In this document: one piece after another, positions 34,081 through 45,462 of the stretch
How the letters are laid out: every line of letters starts with the position of its first letter
How positions within the stretch are numbered: the stretch's first letter is position 1
Assembly (NCBI GenBank): GCA_020543525.1
Contig: JAHYIO010000005.1
Span: 1-64,000, forward strand
Source: Coriolopsis trogii
Lineage: Eukaryota; Basidiomycota; Agaricomycetes; Polyporales; Polyporaceae
Direction: 5' to 3'
DNA length: 64,000 bases
Program-made: the position numbers and the translations under genes
Notes under the pieces: generated by a model
The model's database searches: none
What the model saw: only the letters and a program-made list of their open reading frames with translations
Told to the model about the DNA's origin: nothing

Positions 34081-35457
34081 GGACGCCCTCGGCTGCCGGG
34101 GAGACTCGTCGCCCGCTTCGGACGCCCCGATCGTTCCACTCTAGACGTTGGCCCTCGACCCAGGCTCTCCGACGCCCGCCCGTTCCAACGACCGACGACT
34201 CCACGATGCTACAGGTGCGACGCGCGCCGCACGTCGCATCACATACCCCCACCCCTACACGTATACCGCACACCGCACACCGCACACGCTCGCATGCATC
34301 TCACGCGCACACACTGAGGAGGGTCCGGACGGAATGCAACCCCCTCGCTGGAACGATTTGTTGTTGTTGTTGTTATAGTATTCCTGCTCTTTGCTCTCGC
34401 GCCCATGCCCGTCATCCCCCTCCCTCAGACACATCACGCCGTTCTCGCCGGTGATATATCGTTACCTTGTATAATCGACCTGTGTCACCTGGCGGCGCGC
34501 TCTCTCGACTCGCGCGCCGTGCTGGCCCGATCTGACACTCGGGATGCGCCTCCTCGGGCGGTTCGACGGGTGGGTGGATGAGTGGATGGGAGCGCTAGGA
34601 GTCGTCGCGCGTGCGTCCCTCTATCTATCTGCCTCGATCATGCCTTCGCCCGTCTCCGCACGCGCACGCGTATCCTCGCTCGCCGCTCCCGCTTCCCGCT
34701 CTCCGTTATCCCCTCCCCCCTGGTCGCGTCCCACACATCACCCACACAGACCCGGTCGACGACGACGACGACGACGATGCCGCCAACATAGATAGATTGC
34801 GCGCTGCGCCCCCCTGGCTCCTGCTCCTCCGCTCTCCCCACTCCCGCTCGCGGTGTATCTATATAAGTATAGTGTGCGTCTTGCATGTCCACGTCTACCG
34901 TACGCTTTGGTTAATATCGGGATGCGTGCTCGGAGCTGATCTCGGTTTGACTTGCTTCGTGAGCCTGGGCGGGGAACGCGCGCTGAGGTTGCTGACTAAG
35001 CAATATCTGGGAACTCGGGAGCGTTGTGACCTTTGCCTCGTACTTATACCAGCTGCCCTCGCTCGCTCGCTTCGTTCGGAGACACATTGGGTATCTGAAT
35101 AAAGTGCCCGATGAGTTGCCGATGCGAAGCCTGGCTTGTCGATGGAGGTGCGAGGAGGATATGAACTCGTCAGGTAAGTGCACACTCATGCTGACTTCGA
35201 GGAGCGGTTGGACAGAGATAGCAAGGTACGGGCAGGCGAATACTCACTCTCCTGCATCCCTCCTCGACCGTTCGCAGTCTGAGCTCGCGCGCAGAGGGCC
35301 AAAACATATCCAGCTAGCGTTTGTCACCTGATACATCCCCATTCATGGCGTTCACTCCCAGGCTCGTCTGTCCACCTCTTATCGCATCTCCTCCCTATCG
35401 TCCGTCTCCCTACCCACCTCCCACCTCCACCTCCACCTCCATCGCGCTCGCGAGACG
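34081..35457. other. No gene recognised
   Basis: 3' flank of the G-alpha gene and promoter of the formamidase. It includes a short TTG run at 34359-34375, a GTGGATGAGTGGATGGG run near 34570 and a (CCACCT)n run at 35417-35441 just upstream of the next ATG. Confidence 0.5.
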
Positions 35458-36816
35458 ATGTCCATCCACGCCGTCAAACGCTCCCAATCCCATCTCGTTT
35501 GGGACAACAGGTATGTCTCTCGCCCATCCCACTCTCCCTCCGCGCCTATCCTCCCACTCCCAGCATCCCACCCGTCCTACACGTCTCCTCGGGCGACACA
35601 GTCACCTTCGACTGTCTCGACGCCTCCAACGGCCAGATCACACCCTCCTCCACCCCCACCGCCCTCGCCAACCTCGTCTTCTCCCAGCTCGACCAAGTCA
35701 ACGGCCCCGTGCACGTCGCCGGCGCCCACCCGGGCGACACCCTCCAGGTCGACGTCCTCGCCGTCGACACCGCCGACTGGGGCTGGACCGCCCTCATCCC
35801 CGGCTTTGGCCTCCTCGCCGACGAGTTCCCCCAGCCCGCGCTCAAGATCTGGTCCCTCGACCGCGCGAACGGGTGCGCGTGGCTCGACGGGGACAATGGG
35901 CAGAAGCGCATCCGGATCCCGCTCAGGCCGTTCGCCGGCGAGATGGGTGTCGCCCCGGGCGAGGATGGCGCGCACTCCACCATCCCGCCCTATGCGACCG
36001 GTGGGAACGTCGACACGCGGCATTTGTGTGCGGGCTCGACGCTCTATCTGCCCGTGCAGGTTGAAGGCGCGCTCTTCTCCATCGGCGTAGGCACTTGTGA
36101 TACAACGGCCCTCGTGCTCATGTGTGTTGCGTAGGACGGCCATGCCGCACAAGGTGACGGAGGTACGTCTGTCCATTCGCTCTTTGGTGAATACGGCCGC
36201 TCAGCCCTGTCCTTGTCCTTGCAGAGGTCTGCGGTACGCACAAGTGTTTCGTTCCAGAGAGGCCACCAGCTTGAGCTTCGTGCCGGCCGTAGGCACCGCG
36301 ATCGAGACACCCATGAAGGTGACCGTCCGGCTCACGGTCGTCAAAGACAAGCCATACGTCCAGACCCCGCACTTCATCGCCCGCTCGCCGCACGGAGAGA
36401 CCGAAGAGTTCTACTGCACGACCGGAGTGGACCCCGGTGAGGTTCAGCTCGGTCGACGAGCTGCGCGTGACTGACCAAGGTGTGCGAAACCCGCCAGACA
36501 TCCGAGAAGCGACGCGGTCCGCGGTCCGGCACATGATCGCCTTCCTCGGGGCTGAGCACGGTATGAGCTCCGTCGACGCGTACATGCTCTGCAGCATCGC
36601 AGGCGACCTGCGCATGCACGAAGTGGTGCGTGTCCGCGTAGTATTCTTGGCGAACACTTGATCTGACGTACGCTCTCAGGTCGATATGCCAAACTATGTG
36701 GTGAGCGTCATGAGACTCTGCTGCCGGGACGGGATACCTGTCTCTGACCTGCGCGTCGGCTGGTTCTGTTGCAGATCGGGATGATGATGCCCAAGTCTAT
36801 CTTTGTACATGCATGA
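35458..36816 (+). CDS. Acetamidase/formamidase (FmdA_AmdA family, 315 aa)
   Basis: Hydrolyses formamide or acetamide to ammonia and the acid in the cytosol, giving access to amide nitrogen. Eight exons sum to 948 nt in frame: 35458-35510, 35564-36086, 36133-36160, 36225-36233, 36293-36436, 36498-36625, 36680-36700, 36775-36816. Family signatures: PVHVAGAHPGDTLQVDV near residue 70, GAHSTIPPYATGGNVDTRH near 170, then LYLPVQVEGALFSIGDGHAAQGDGEVCGT, whose last part is spread over three tiny exons including one of 9 nt. The C-terminus has AYMLCSIAGDLRM and ends IFVHA. Length fits the family and no defects were seen. The start MSIHAVKRSQ follows a CT-rich leader. Confidence 0.92.
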
Positions 36817-38145
36817 GTGCCCAGCGAATATAACATCGAGCGCAGTAAGCTACTCGGAAAAGTCCGCTACTTGCAACCTCATGATCACACAAGCGCATTC
36901 TCTGTCGTTGCTCTGGACTTTACTCCAAGAATATCCAACAATGGACTCTCCCGCTCACCTCAGCTCAAGGTCTGTTGTCCGGCGTCGCCCAAGCCTCCTC
37001 CCAGCAGCGCCATTGTCATTTGCTGTTCACCCCCTGCATGGGTGCTCTGACCCACGTTCTCAAGCATTCGACCAAGTTGTCCACGTATCTCTCGTGTCTC
37101 CCATCTCTCGTCGCTCTCGACTCCGCAACCGAACCACTAGCACGTATGCCTGATCGTAACCACTCGCACGGCGTCTGCAACTTCCAGGAAGAGTTGTTCC
37201 TTCATTACGGATACGGTATCAGGTGGGGTATCCTACACACCGTCGACAATCATCCATCCTGGGGTCTTATGTAGTCAATCATATTGAGGTTTATGGCCGA
37301 CCGCGCGTGTATGGATTGTGGAACAACAGATCGTGTGTTGGAACTCCCCGGTAGCTAGTCTCCGTTAGCACGGCCGTGCTCGCTACTTGGTCAGTTTGAC
37401 TCAAGCTTCAAGTAGCACAATCAGTTTGGGGAGCACAAAGGCTCTCAAGTTCGTTGTGCTCAAAGATTGGATCCTGATGCGTGTTGGTCGGCGCTTATGA
37501 GATCAGCCTAGCGCCCGAACCACGGTGGTCGGGCCGCAATGAACTTCATGAAACTCGAGTCACTCGACAATGTCATGTTCAATTCAGCTCAGAATTTCCA
37601 CAAGTGTGTTTTTGGGCATAAGAAACCTGCATTGGAATTCTCATGGTACGAAATGCATATGCCAATCTGTCGTAGACCGCACAAGTCTAGAGCGCTTCAA
37701 TTTAGTGTACTCATTGTGAATTTTGTACATGTTTATTCCCCGCAAAGTGCGTTCGAGAGCCTCCTATGTATAGTGGGTATGATTTATTCGCTCGCAATGA
37801 CCCGTATGCACCAACGGATCGTTCTATATGTATATGACATCTCGGCGGGACACAGCTACCAACACACTCCTAGAGACGTACCCCTTCGGGAGTCACTCGC
37901 TGACGGTCACCTCTTCCTTCTAACTAAAAAGATCATCGCAACGGTTAACAGCGACAACAAAGAGCTACAAGCTTAATATACTCGGATGAGGGGGATGCAA
38001 GTGGCTGCGAGTGCACGTGATGGAACCCATAAAGGCGCGGCAAACAATGGACGGCAAATGTTCAACGTTCAACTTGAACTCACACCTCAACGTCTCCAGC
38101 TCGTCTTTGCTCATTCTATACACCCGCCGCCGACTGCCCTAACTC
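36817..38145. other. No gene recognised
   Basis: AT-richer intergenic DNA. A 145-codon open frame at 37539-37976 shows no recognisable motif and is probably chance. Confidence 0.45.
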
Positions 38146-39047
38146 ATGGATCGCTATGATCGCGTGCTTGTAAGTGGTATACTATAGCTCATGTTCGCTT
38201 CAACGTGTTCTTATGCGTCTGTGCTGTAGCCAACCCCTCCAAGTTCTTCTCCCCCGCACCCTTCAAGTCCTTCTGTCAGACGGTCTTCACAGCCTGTCCG
38301 GTCTCAGCAACCTCAGGCGCACTGCCTGTTGGACGAATACTTGTTGACCGTGGAGCCGAGGTGGAAACCGCACACAAAGGGGCAAGTGCAGGAATTCCTC
38401 AGGGATGCGTTGGGCGCGACAGATGCCAACATGGCCCAGTATCTAGGGGCATATAACCAGGCGATGCAGCAGGTTATCGACATGGGAGGAGTGAGACCCA
38501 TCGGGGTAAGTTCCTTACATGCTTTCACTGCGCCTCTGCCAACTGAGTACCCCTCCAGCGCAAGCCTGATGCCAGCGACCCCAGCATTCATCACATTCCC
38601 ATCCCCAACTCGCCCTACGCTGTTCGGGTATGGGACGGGGGAATGAATGCGTACGGTCAGTTCTGCCTTGACTTCTTCAACGTGACCCGCCAGACGGCTG
38701 TCAATCTCCCCGCCGGGTACTCTGTCCATTCCGGCATGCCTCCACCCTATGGGAGCCATCCCCAACTCCATGCTCCTGGTGCTCCCTCAGCGTTTGCCCA
38801 TGGCTATGGACCGCTTTCTGTCCCTATACCGATGTCCGGCTCATTGCTCGCAGGCGAGTTGGGTTCATGGGAGCGTAACCTGGGTATGTCCGACTTCCCG
38901 GACGGCGAGGAGAAATGGAGTGTCCCCGAGGGCTCGTTCATTGCCGTCAAGCGGTCTGGCCACCCAGACTTCTGGTTCCAGGTGCCGGTGAGGCCAGTGC
39001 ACCCAAGCTTCAACGTCGCGCAGATGCAGAGGGGTCCGTTATGCTAG
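38146..39047 (+). CDS. Conserved protein of unknown function, paralogue 1 (262 aa)
   Basis: Three exons sum to 789 nt (38146-38169, 38230-38505, 38559-39047). I do not recognise the family. A Ser/Pro-rich N-terminus is followed by a conserved helical block (QAHCLLDEYLLTVEP...QQVIDMGGVRPIG), a Gly/Pro/Tyr-rich middle and a strongly conserved C-terminal block (GELGSWERNLGMS...SGHPDFWFQVPVRPVHP). No signal peptide or membrane helix was seen. The minus-strand gene at 40488-41271 is a clear paralogue with the same second-intron position (after MGGVRxIG), so the pair arose by inverted duplication and is now convergent. Confidence 0.8.
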
Positions 39048-40487
39048 TCTGCGTCGCATCATGTCAGGCGGATCTGTTACCGTTGTCGCCTCATCATCTG
39101 CCACTTTGCACCCAGCACCTTGCACACCTACGCTGCTATGCTGGCTCAGATGATTGGTAGCCTGCATGCGTCCTCTCAACGCCGAACGGGAGGGACTCTA
39201 TGATTCGTCATATGAATGTAGTACATGCCGACGATGGAGTCAAGTAGGTCCGGAGGCGGCAGAGAAGTGTGAGCTGTCTATGTAAGCTACTCGGAACGAG
39301 CAGCGAGGAATGTTTGTATATTGCGTGTGCTACTCGGGATCCACACATACTCTGTCCTGCTGAGAGCTCGCGCAGCAATAATCTGGGTAATCACCTGTAC
39401 TTTCGACTCACTTCGAGCCAACGCGATAAGCTGTGCGCGAACAACTATTGCGACAGCCGTGACACGCAGAGGGACAAGCGTGCATGTGCGCAATATTGAC
39501 GCGACGGCGACGACTGTGGGAGCCGAATGCTCCGCCATGGCTCTCACATGCTCGACCTTGCACCGACGTGAGGTGAGTGAGGTCAGAGGCAAATCACTGT
39601 CGCCCTCAGGCTGTCCGACGAGCAAGCCCTGTTGATCTGCCCAGTCTCTCCGGACGCCACCTACTCCTTAACACGGGTCGTGCATGAGCATGGAAGGCAA
39701 ACTGCTGAGGAGAACTTGCAACGCCCACGACATACGAAGTTCGTACGGCCGAGGAGGTAGGAGCGACACCCGTCGAGTCCGTGTCTGTTTGCCTTTCCAT
39801 CTTCTACAAGATCCTCTACAAGCGGGACGTGACGCGAAAGCGGGCACATCAGTCACACGTCGGGAGGAGGGACGAGGAAGAGCCTTGCTATAAACAGCAT
39901 TCACGCACCTCGAGATCCTCCGGAGGCCTGGTCCTTCCCGCTTGTGGAATACCTGGAAGCCAGGAGAAAATCGTCTCCTCTCGTCGCCCGAGCGACTCGA
40001 GAGCCCGAGAGAGCCATGTATCACCTGGCTCTAGGACCGAAGTAGTAGCCGTCACTTCCAACGACTTCTCGGGGATTGACTTGGGGTCCAGGTGCTACAA
40101 GAAGAGGCCATATTAGCAGCGGGCACGCTCTACAATATCTTGAATGCGGAACTAACAATCATTCTCATCCACCTTTCTGCAGGATCGTGGCCGAGGTTGC
40201 GTGGTGCAGCTACACAACCATGGCCAGATCGTGTGGAGGCATAGGAAGGGCCGGATATGATGCTCACCGATTGAATCATGTTAGTAGGTCTGGAGCGGTG
40301 ACGGAGGAGAGTAGACAGATGGATAGCAAGTTGAGCGTACCGGTTACGAACATATGGTGAGGACTGTGGGACTTGTTGTCGCTGAGCGGGTCAGCGGCTG
40401 ATGTTACGCACTTGTCGCATTGAACCACACACTCAAGACTTTGTTCGCTTTGGATACAACGACAGAAAACGACGAATGTGATGCAGA
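39048..40487. other. No gene recognised between convergent paralogues
   Basis: 1.4 kb of 3' flanks. Open frames on both strands at 39287-40116 overlap each other and show no recognisable protein. Confidence 0.5.
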
Positions 40488-41271
40488 CTAGACCAAAGGG
40501 CCGCTCTGCGCCTGGGCGACGATGAAGGCAGGATGCACTGGCCTCACCGGCACCTGGAACCAGAAATCCGGGTGGCCAGACCGCTTGACGGCGATGAACG
40601 AGCCCTCGGGGACACTCCACTTCTCCTCGCCCTCTGGGACGTTGGACATACCCAGGTTACGCTCCCATGAACCCAACTCTCCAGCTGCGAACGGTGCGCC
40701 ACCCATCGGCATCGGCACAGAAGGCATCCCGTAGCCGTAGCTGAACGCAGCGGGAGCCCCAGGAGCATGGAGCAGCTGCTGGCCGCCGAATGGTTGGGGC
40801 ATTCCGGAGTGGAGGGAGTACCCCGCGGGGAGGTTGACGGCCGTCTTGCGCGTCACGTCGAAGAAGTCGAGGCAGCACTGACCGTACGCACCCATCCCGC
40901 CTTCCCACATGCGGATCGCATAGGGCGAGTCTGGGATGCGGACATGGCTAATGTTCGGGTCGGTCACTTCAGGCTTGCGCTGGAAAAGAGCTCAGGTTGG
41001 AGAGAGCGTGAAGAGCGTACCGGCAACGTACCCCGATGACTCTCACTCCTCCCATGTCAATGATTTGCTGCATCGCGTCGTTGTATCCACCTAGATACAT
41101 GGACATCGTTGCATCCGTTGCGCCGAATTCTTCCCTGAGGTATGCCTCCACTTCTTCCTTTGAGCGCGGTTTATACGCTGGCTCGACACTCATCAAGTGT
41201 TCGTCCACCAAACAGTGCGCTTGACGTTGTTGCTTGCTTCGTGCATGACGGGAGGATACGGGAAGCGACAT
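40488..41271 (-). CDS. Conserved protein of unknown function, paralogue 2 (243 aa)
   Basis: Two exons, 41271-41032 and 40979-40488 (732 nt in frame), with a 52 bp intron at 40980-41031. It shares nearly all of its length with the plus-strand gene at 38146: QAHCLVDEHLMSVEP, MQQIIDMGGVRVIG, MGAYGQCCLDFFDVTRKTAVNLPAGYS-like text and SGHPDFWFQVPVRPVHP. The short first exon of paralogue 1 is absent, and this copy starts at MSLPVSSRHARS. Its ATG overlaps an ATG on the opposite strand at 41270, where F-box-like fragments follow. Confidence 0.8.
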
Positions 41272-41424
41272 GGATATCTGGGATAGCGATGGGGGCGAGA
41301 GCGACGACGAGTTCGACTTTAAGACGGAGTTCAACAAAACTCGGACCGGGCCGACGTGCCCGAGTGTGGCCCCGGGCGCTAACAGGCCCATAGGCTCCCG
41401 TTCTGCTTTGACGAGTAAACCTCA

Positions 41425-41880
41425 GCAGCTGCGTACGTACTCAAGCTTTCCGTCATCAATAGCTTTCGCTCACGTTCACGCTATATGCGATAGTTTGTCC
41501 GGAACCTATACAGCACTGCTCGCGTGTCCGAATCTGCCCTCGCTCGGCATACGACACGACGGCGAGCCCACAATAGACCCTCTGTCGCCCCCTTTGTTCA
41601 AGTTCCTCGAGAAGCTGACCGAACTCCTCGACCGACCCAACAAGCCCTTCTCAAAGCTCGAGAGGCTCTGCTTCGCACTCGTCGCGACAGTCGAGAGTCT
41701 GGAGTCTTGCAAGGACGCATGGGCTACGCTCATCAGCGTGCTCGCCTCGAAAGACAGTATCCGCAGCTGTCCGCGATCGAGATCGAGCTGGAGGATCTGG
41801 ATGGCGGTCCTCACCTACGCGGCCAGTATGAGCCCGAGGAGAGAGCTGCGAAGATTCGAGAGATGCTGGGGCCATTCACG
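41425..41880 (+). pseudogene. F-box/LRR-like gene fragment, copy A
   Basis: Only the C-terminal half of the family is visible: QQLR before a GTACGT donor at 41434, then LSGTYTALLACPNLPSLGIRHDG, FSKLERLCFALVATVESLESCKDAW and YPQLSAIEIELED...EERAAKIREMLGPF. The frame slips by one base after ASKD (about 41756). The F-box and the leucine-rich first half are missing. The layout matches copies B (43912) and C (52507). Decayed duplicate. Confidence 0.65.
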
Positions 41881-43070
41881 TCTGTGCGGGGCATCCCCCT
41901 GCTGTCCTCGGCGCGTCGCAGCGGATGTTCATGATGTAGCTATCGTACTGCCAGGAGCGCTGTACTGTTTCTGTATCAATCTCACGGACATGAGTAGCAT
42001 TGCCTCTTGCGACGACGTTGTCAACATGAGGCGGAGTACGCTGACGCATTCCTAAACCCTCGACGCTATTAGGACTATTGAGATCCTCGCATGCCCTGTA
42101 CCATGGTCGACTCACCATACACTTCAACCTCGTCTCTCATATTCGCTGCTGCAGTCAGGCGCTTCAGTCAGTCTGAATATGCAGGCCATACGTCCTCTAC
42201 TCGCTAGTGAACATATGATATCCCTTGCATGGCGTCAGAGCATCCGCGGCAACGCAGACCAGAACTACAGTAACACCAACACGGGTCAGAAGGAGCGGGC
42301 GAGCGAGGCCGTCGGAGAACTCAAATTCCCTTCTCGACGCTCATCTTACGCCCGGTTGAGAAGCTGCCTGTATTTGTTGCGCTTGTGAACCTAGGATCGG
42401 CCTGCCGCCATGGAGCGGTCGAGGGTTCCGGACGCAGAGAAAACCGTTCGCGCAGTTTTGTCGAAGAAAACGTGCATCAAAGAAGTGGAGCTGAGGACGG
42501 CCCATGGGCGGTTTCATACGTAACCCTCAATGCGACACATTGAACGTGGTTGCCCGCCAATCGTCTGCGGAGTCCATGGAATCTCCGTCAGCGCCTGATA
42601 TTGTACGAAGTGCCGACAGCTTGAATTGTGAAGCTCTATGACGTCGCAAGATGATAGTGCTCGAACGTGGATCAACGGGCTAGCAGCTCTATGAGTATGG
42701 CGGGTAGGTTATGACACTCACCCATCTACACGTACGTTCACACCATACGAGGCTAGACGCAAGAGTCATAGCTATCGGGAGTGGATAAGTATTATTGGCA
42801 AGTGTGAGGTACAAGATCACGACCTTTGACTCGATGCGACCTGGTCGCGCCAATGTGTGCCATGTGGACGTTCCGTGACTGAGCTTGTTACCACCACTGG
42901 CAGACTGCAGGCACAGTGATTTTGAATTGAACGACAACGGGCCAAGCCCATGCTGATTTGCAATGACGGTATCCGAGCAGCGTACAAAACTGCTACCTGC
43001 GAAAGACACAAGTACACAGACGTACCTGTCCAGGGCCTCAACCACCACCACTACCAACACTACCGTCCGC
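41881..43070. other. No gene recognised
   Basis: Intergenic sequence with only short, overlapping frames. The segment at 42950-43070 is the probable leader of the next gene. Confidence 0.45.
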
Positions 43071-43589
43071 ATGCCAGCTCTCGACCTCACCCTCCCTGCC
43101 ACCGCACCCGCCTGGGCCCCATACCTCGACAAGCCCGGAGACGGGCTACCCGCGGCGGTCTATACGCTAGTCGACCTCTCGGACGCCGACCTTGCAGAGC
43201 TCGTCGAAGCCTGCGAGTCAGGCTGCATCGACACAGGCAGCGACCCCGGGGACTGCGTCAAGCTCGCACCAGAACCACGATTCGTCGGCCGCCCGCTCCG
43301 CGACGTGTTCGACGCGCACCTCGAGCTCGTCCCAGAGGGAAATTATGAGCCCTTCTACTTCATCGTCGCCGTCGACAAGGACTGGAAGGAGAAGGGCGTG
43401 CTGCTCGTCGGGCATGACAGGGACGATGAGCTGTACAAGTGCACGGTCGATTCGTTCAAGATCAAAGCAGAGGACTCGGGGCTTGCGATCGTGAACTTGC
43501 AGATCGCGAACGTAAACTGGGGTGAGGAGAAGGAGAACGCGTTGGAGGGTGCGGACGATGAGGACGATGAGGGGGACGAGGACGAATGA
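43071..43589 (+). CDS. DUF6924-like acidic protein (172 aa)
   Basis: Single-exon gene starting at the ATG at 43071 (MPALDLTLPATAP); the upstream frame is open but lacks a better start. The body has alternating strand/helix character (FYFIVAVDKDWKEKGVLLVGHD, then CTVDSFKIKAEDSG and LAIVNLQIANVNWGE), a pattern I associate with DUF6924. The tail is highly acidic (DDEDDEGDEDE). No signal peptide. The function of the family is unknown. Family assignment is from memory of the pattern and moderate; coding status is good because the frame has consistent third-position GC bias. Confidence 0.65.
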   Translation: MPALDLTLPATAPAWAPYLDKPGDGLPAAVYTLVDLSDADLAELVEACESGCIDTGSDPGDCVKLAPEPRFVGRPLRDVFDAHLELVPEGNYEPFYFIVAVDKDWKEKGVLLVGHDRDDELYKCTVDSFKIKAEDSGLAIVNLQIANVNWGEEKENALEGADDEDDEGDEDE

Positions 43590-43911
43590 GCAATTGCCGA
43601 ATCGGGTTCGGGTCTGCTGAGTCATCCACCAACCTTGATTGATCCTGCACTCCAACTTCACTTTGACTGTACCAAACGTTTGCGATTGACGGACTTCAGC
43701 AACATCAGATGCATTCTCATGAAGGTCGGGCTTTACATCTCAAGGCAATGTCAACGTGAACATGTCCATGTCGTAGAAACGAGACGATAGAGACAGATCA
43801 GAGCGCGGCGGGCCCCGTCCGATTTTACAACAAAAGTTGGCTTCTGGGACGCGTCCAAAAGACCAGAGGGATGCCCCGCACAGGTGTGAATGACCTCACG
43901 CCCAGCATCTC

Positions 43912-44920
43912 TCAAATCTTTGCAGCCCTCTCTTCGGGATCATGTCCCTCGACAGAAGCAGACCGCCCGCGATAGCCCGGCTTCTCCTCCAACTTGACCT
44001 CGATCGCAGTCAGGGCCGGATACTTGTCCTTCGAGTCAAGCACGCTGACGAGCGCAGCCCACGCGTCCTTGCACGTCACCAGACTCTCGAATATCATTAA
44101 AATGTCCAAGGTAAGCCTCTCGAGCTTCGGGAAGGGCGCGTTGGGTCGGTCGAGGAACTCGGCCAGCTTCAGCTGGAAGAAGGGCGGCATAAGGGGGCAG
44201 GGCGGCTCCGAGTATTTCTGCGCCTCCGCCTCTGCCAACGCTTTCACGAGTGTTGATCCACCATCGTACCCGATGCAGAGCGAGTGCAGGTTCGGACACG
44301 AGAGCAAGGCTGTGTAGAATTCAGATACATGGTCGCCTAGTGACGGTGCGAAGGTGAGCAACGCGTGGTGGTCGTGGTAGGACTATCGTACGTACGTAGC
44401 TGCTGCTCACTCTTGTCCTTGTAAATCCCACCACGAGGGTATACCGTGACGTCGTTGACGGTGATCGCCAGGTGTCGGAGCTGAGTCCCAATCAAGGGCA
44501 GAATGGGGAGCCAGGTTGCGGTTACATCAGGGCCGCTGAGGAGCTCTCCCCTGATTGCCAGACCCTCTGCGGGAGCAAACGACTCCGTTTGACAAGGGCC
44601 GAGGCGCCCCCAGAGGTCTTTCATGGTGAGGCTTCTGAGCCTCGCAGTGGACGATTGCCTACACGGGTCGCGGATTGAAATTGACACCAGGACTCGGCGG
44701 GGTCCAGGTCGGCTCAGGAATCAATTTGGGAAGAACTAGTACTGCCCGAATCAAGACGAGGCACTCGAGGGACGGGAAAGTGGCAAACACCGCAGCGGTA
44801 GTCGCCATCAACGAGTCGGTGAAAGACTTCGTAATCGTCATGGAGCGAAGGTTTGGGAATGTCGAGGATGACAGGGAGGTGGTACTACTCGACGGCCCAT
44901 CAGCCTGTGAAGCTCGGTGT
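43912..44920 (-). pseudogene. F-box/LRR-like gene, copy B, frameshifted
   Basis: Leucine-rich segments in order on the minus strand: FPNLRSMTITKSF and FATFPSLECLVLIRAVLVLPKL (44.9-44.7 kb), then, after a one-base frame break near 44668, LRSLTMKDLWGRLGP, TWLPILPLIGTQLRHLAITV and EQQLR (44.4 kb), an intron, then EFYTALLSCPNLHSLCIGYDGGS, FPKLERLTLDILMIFESLVTCKDAW and DPEERAAKI with a stop at 43912. An F-box was not found, so the 5' part is missing or beyond recognition. The 3' half is intact, suggesting fairly recent decay. Confidence 0.65.
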
Positions 44921-45462
44921 GTCCTTACCTCAAGAATGATTGTATCTTCATTCTATCGCCGAGGGAACATTCCTGTGCTCCAGTCGACATACAGTCTCGG
45001 TACTTGTATATGTTCAAGGAGCCCACTCATCTCCGTTCACGTCGTCGTCTGACTGATCTATCACGTCCAAAGTATTGTCGGCATAGAGACACGGGTCATG
45101 AATCAAGGACTCACCGGAAGTGAACAACGTCCAGGAGCCGTCCGATATCCATACTCAGACCTCAAGATCGACTGTCGTCAAAGTGCATAGCTCTGCTACA
45201 GAAGATAGTATTCGTGGCGGGACACCACGAGACGTAGCACCGGCGCAATGAGGAGAGGCAGACTACGCAATTCTGAGACGACATCTCCACAACGAACGGA
45301 ACGTGACATCGCGTCGCATACGTCCGGCTGCCCTCCTCACACCTCCGGCACCAGCAAGACCGTCTCGTCCCCCGCACCTCCTATCACGTCGGAGTACACC
45401 TCATTCTCGCACGCCTGAGGCGTAGAGGAGGGCACACTGGGCTCTATCGACAAACGACGCCG
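44921..45462. other. No gene recognised
   Basis: About 540 bp with no supportable frame. Confidence 0.4.

Noticed and set aside
35577..36176. 199-codon minus-strand frame
   Set aside because: Antisense to the formamidase exon 2, Gly/Glu/Val-rich shadow composition.
37539..37976. 145-codon frame as a gene
   Set aside because: No recognisable domain, no splice context, composition close to the surrounding intergenic DNA.
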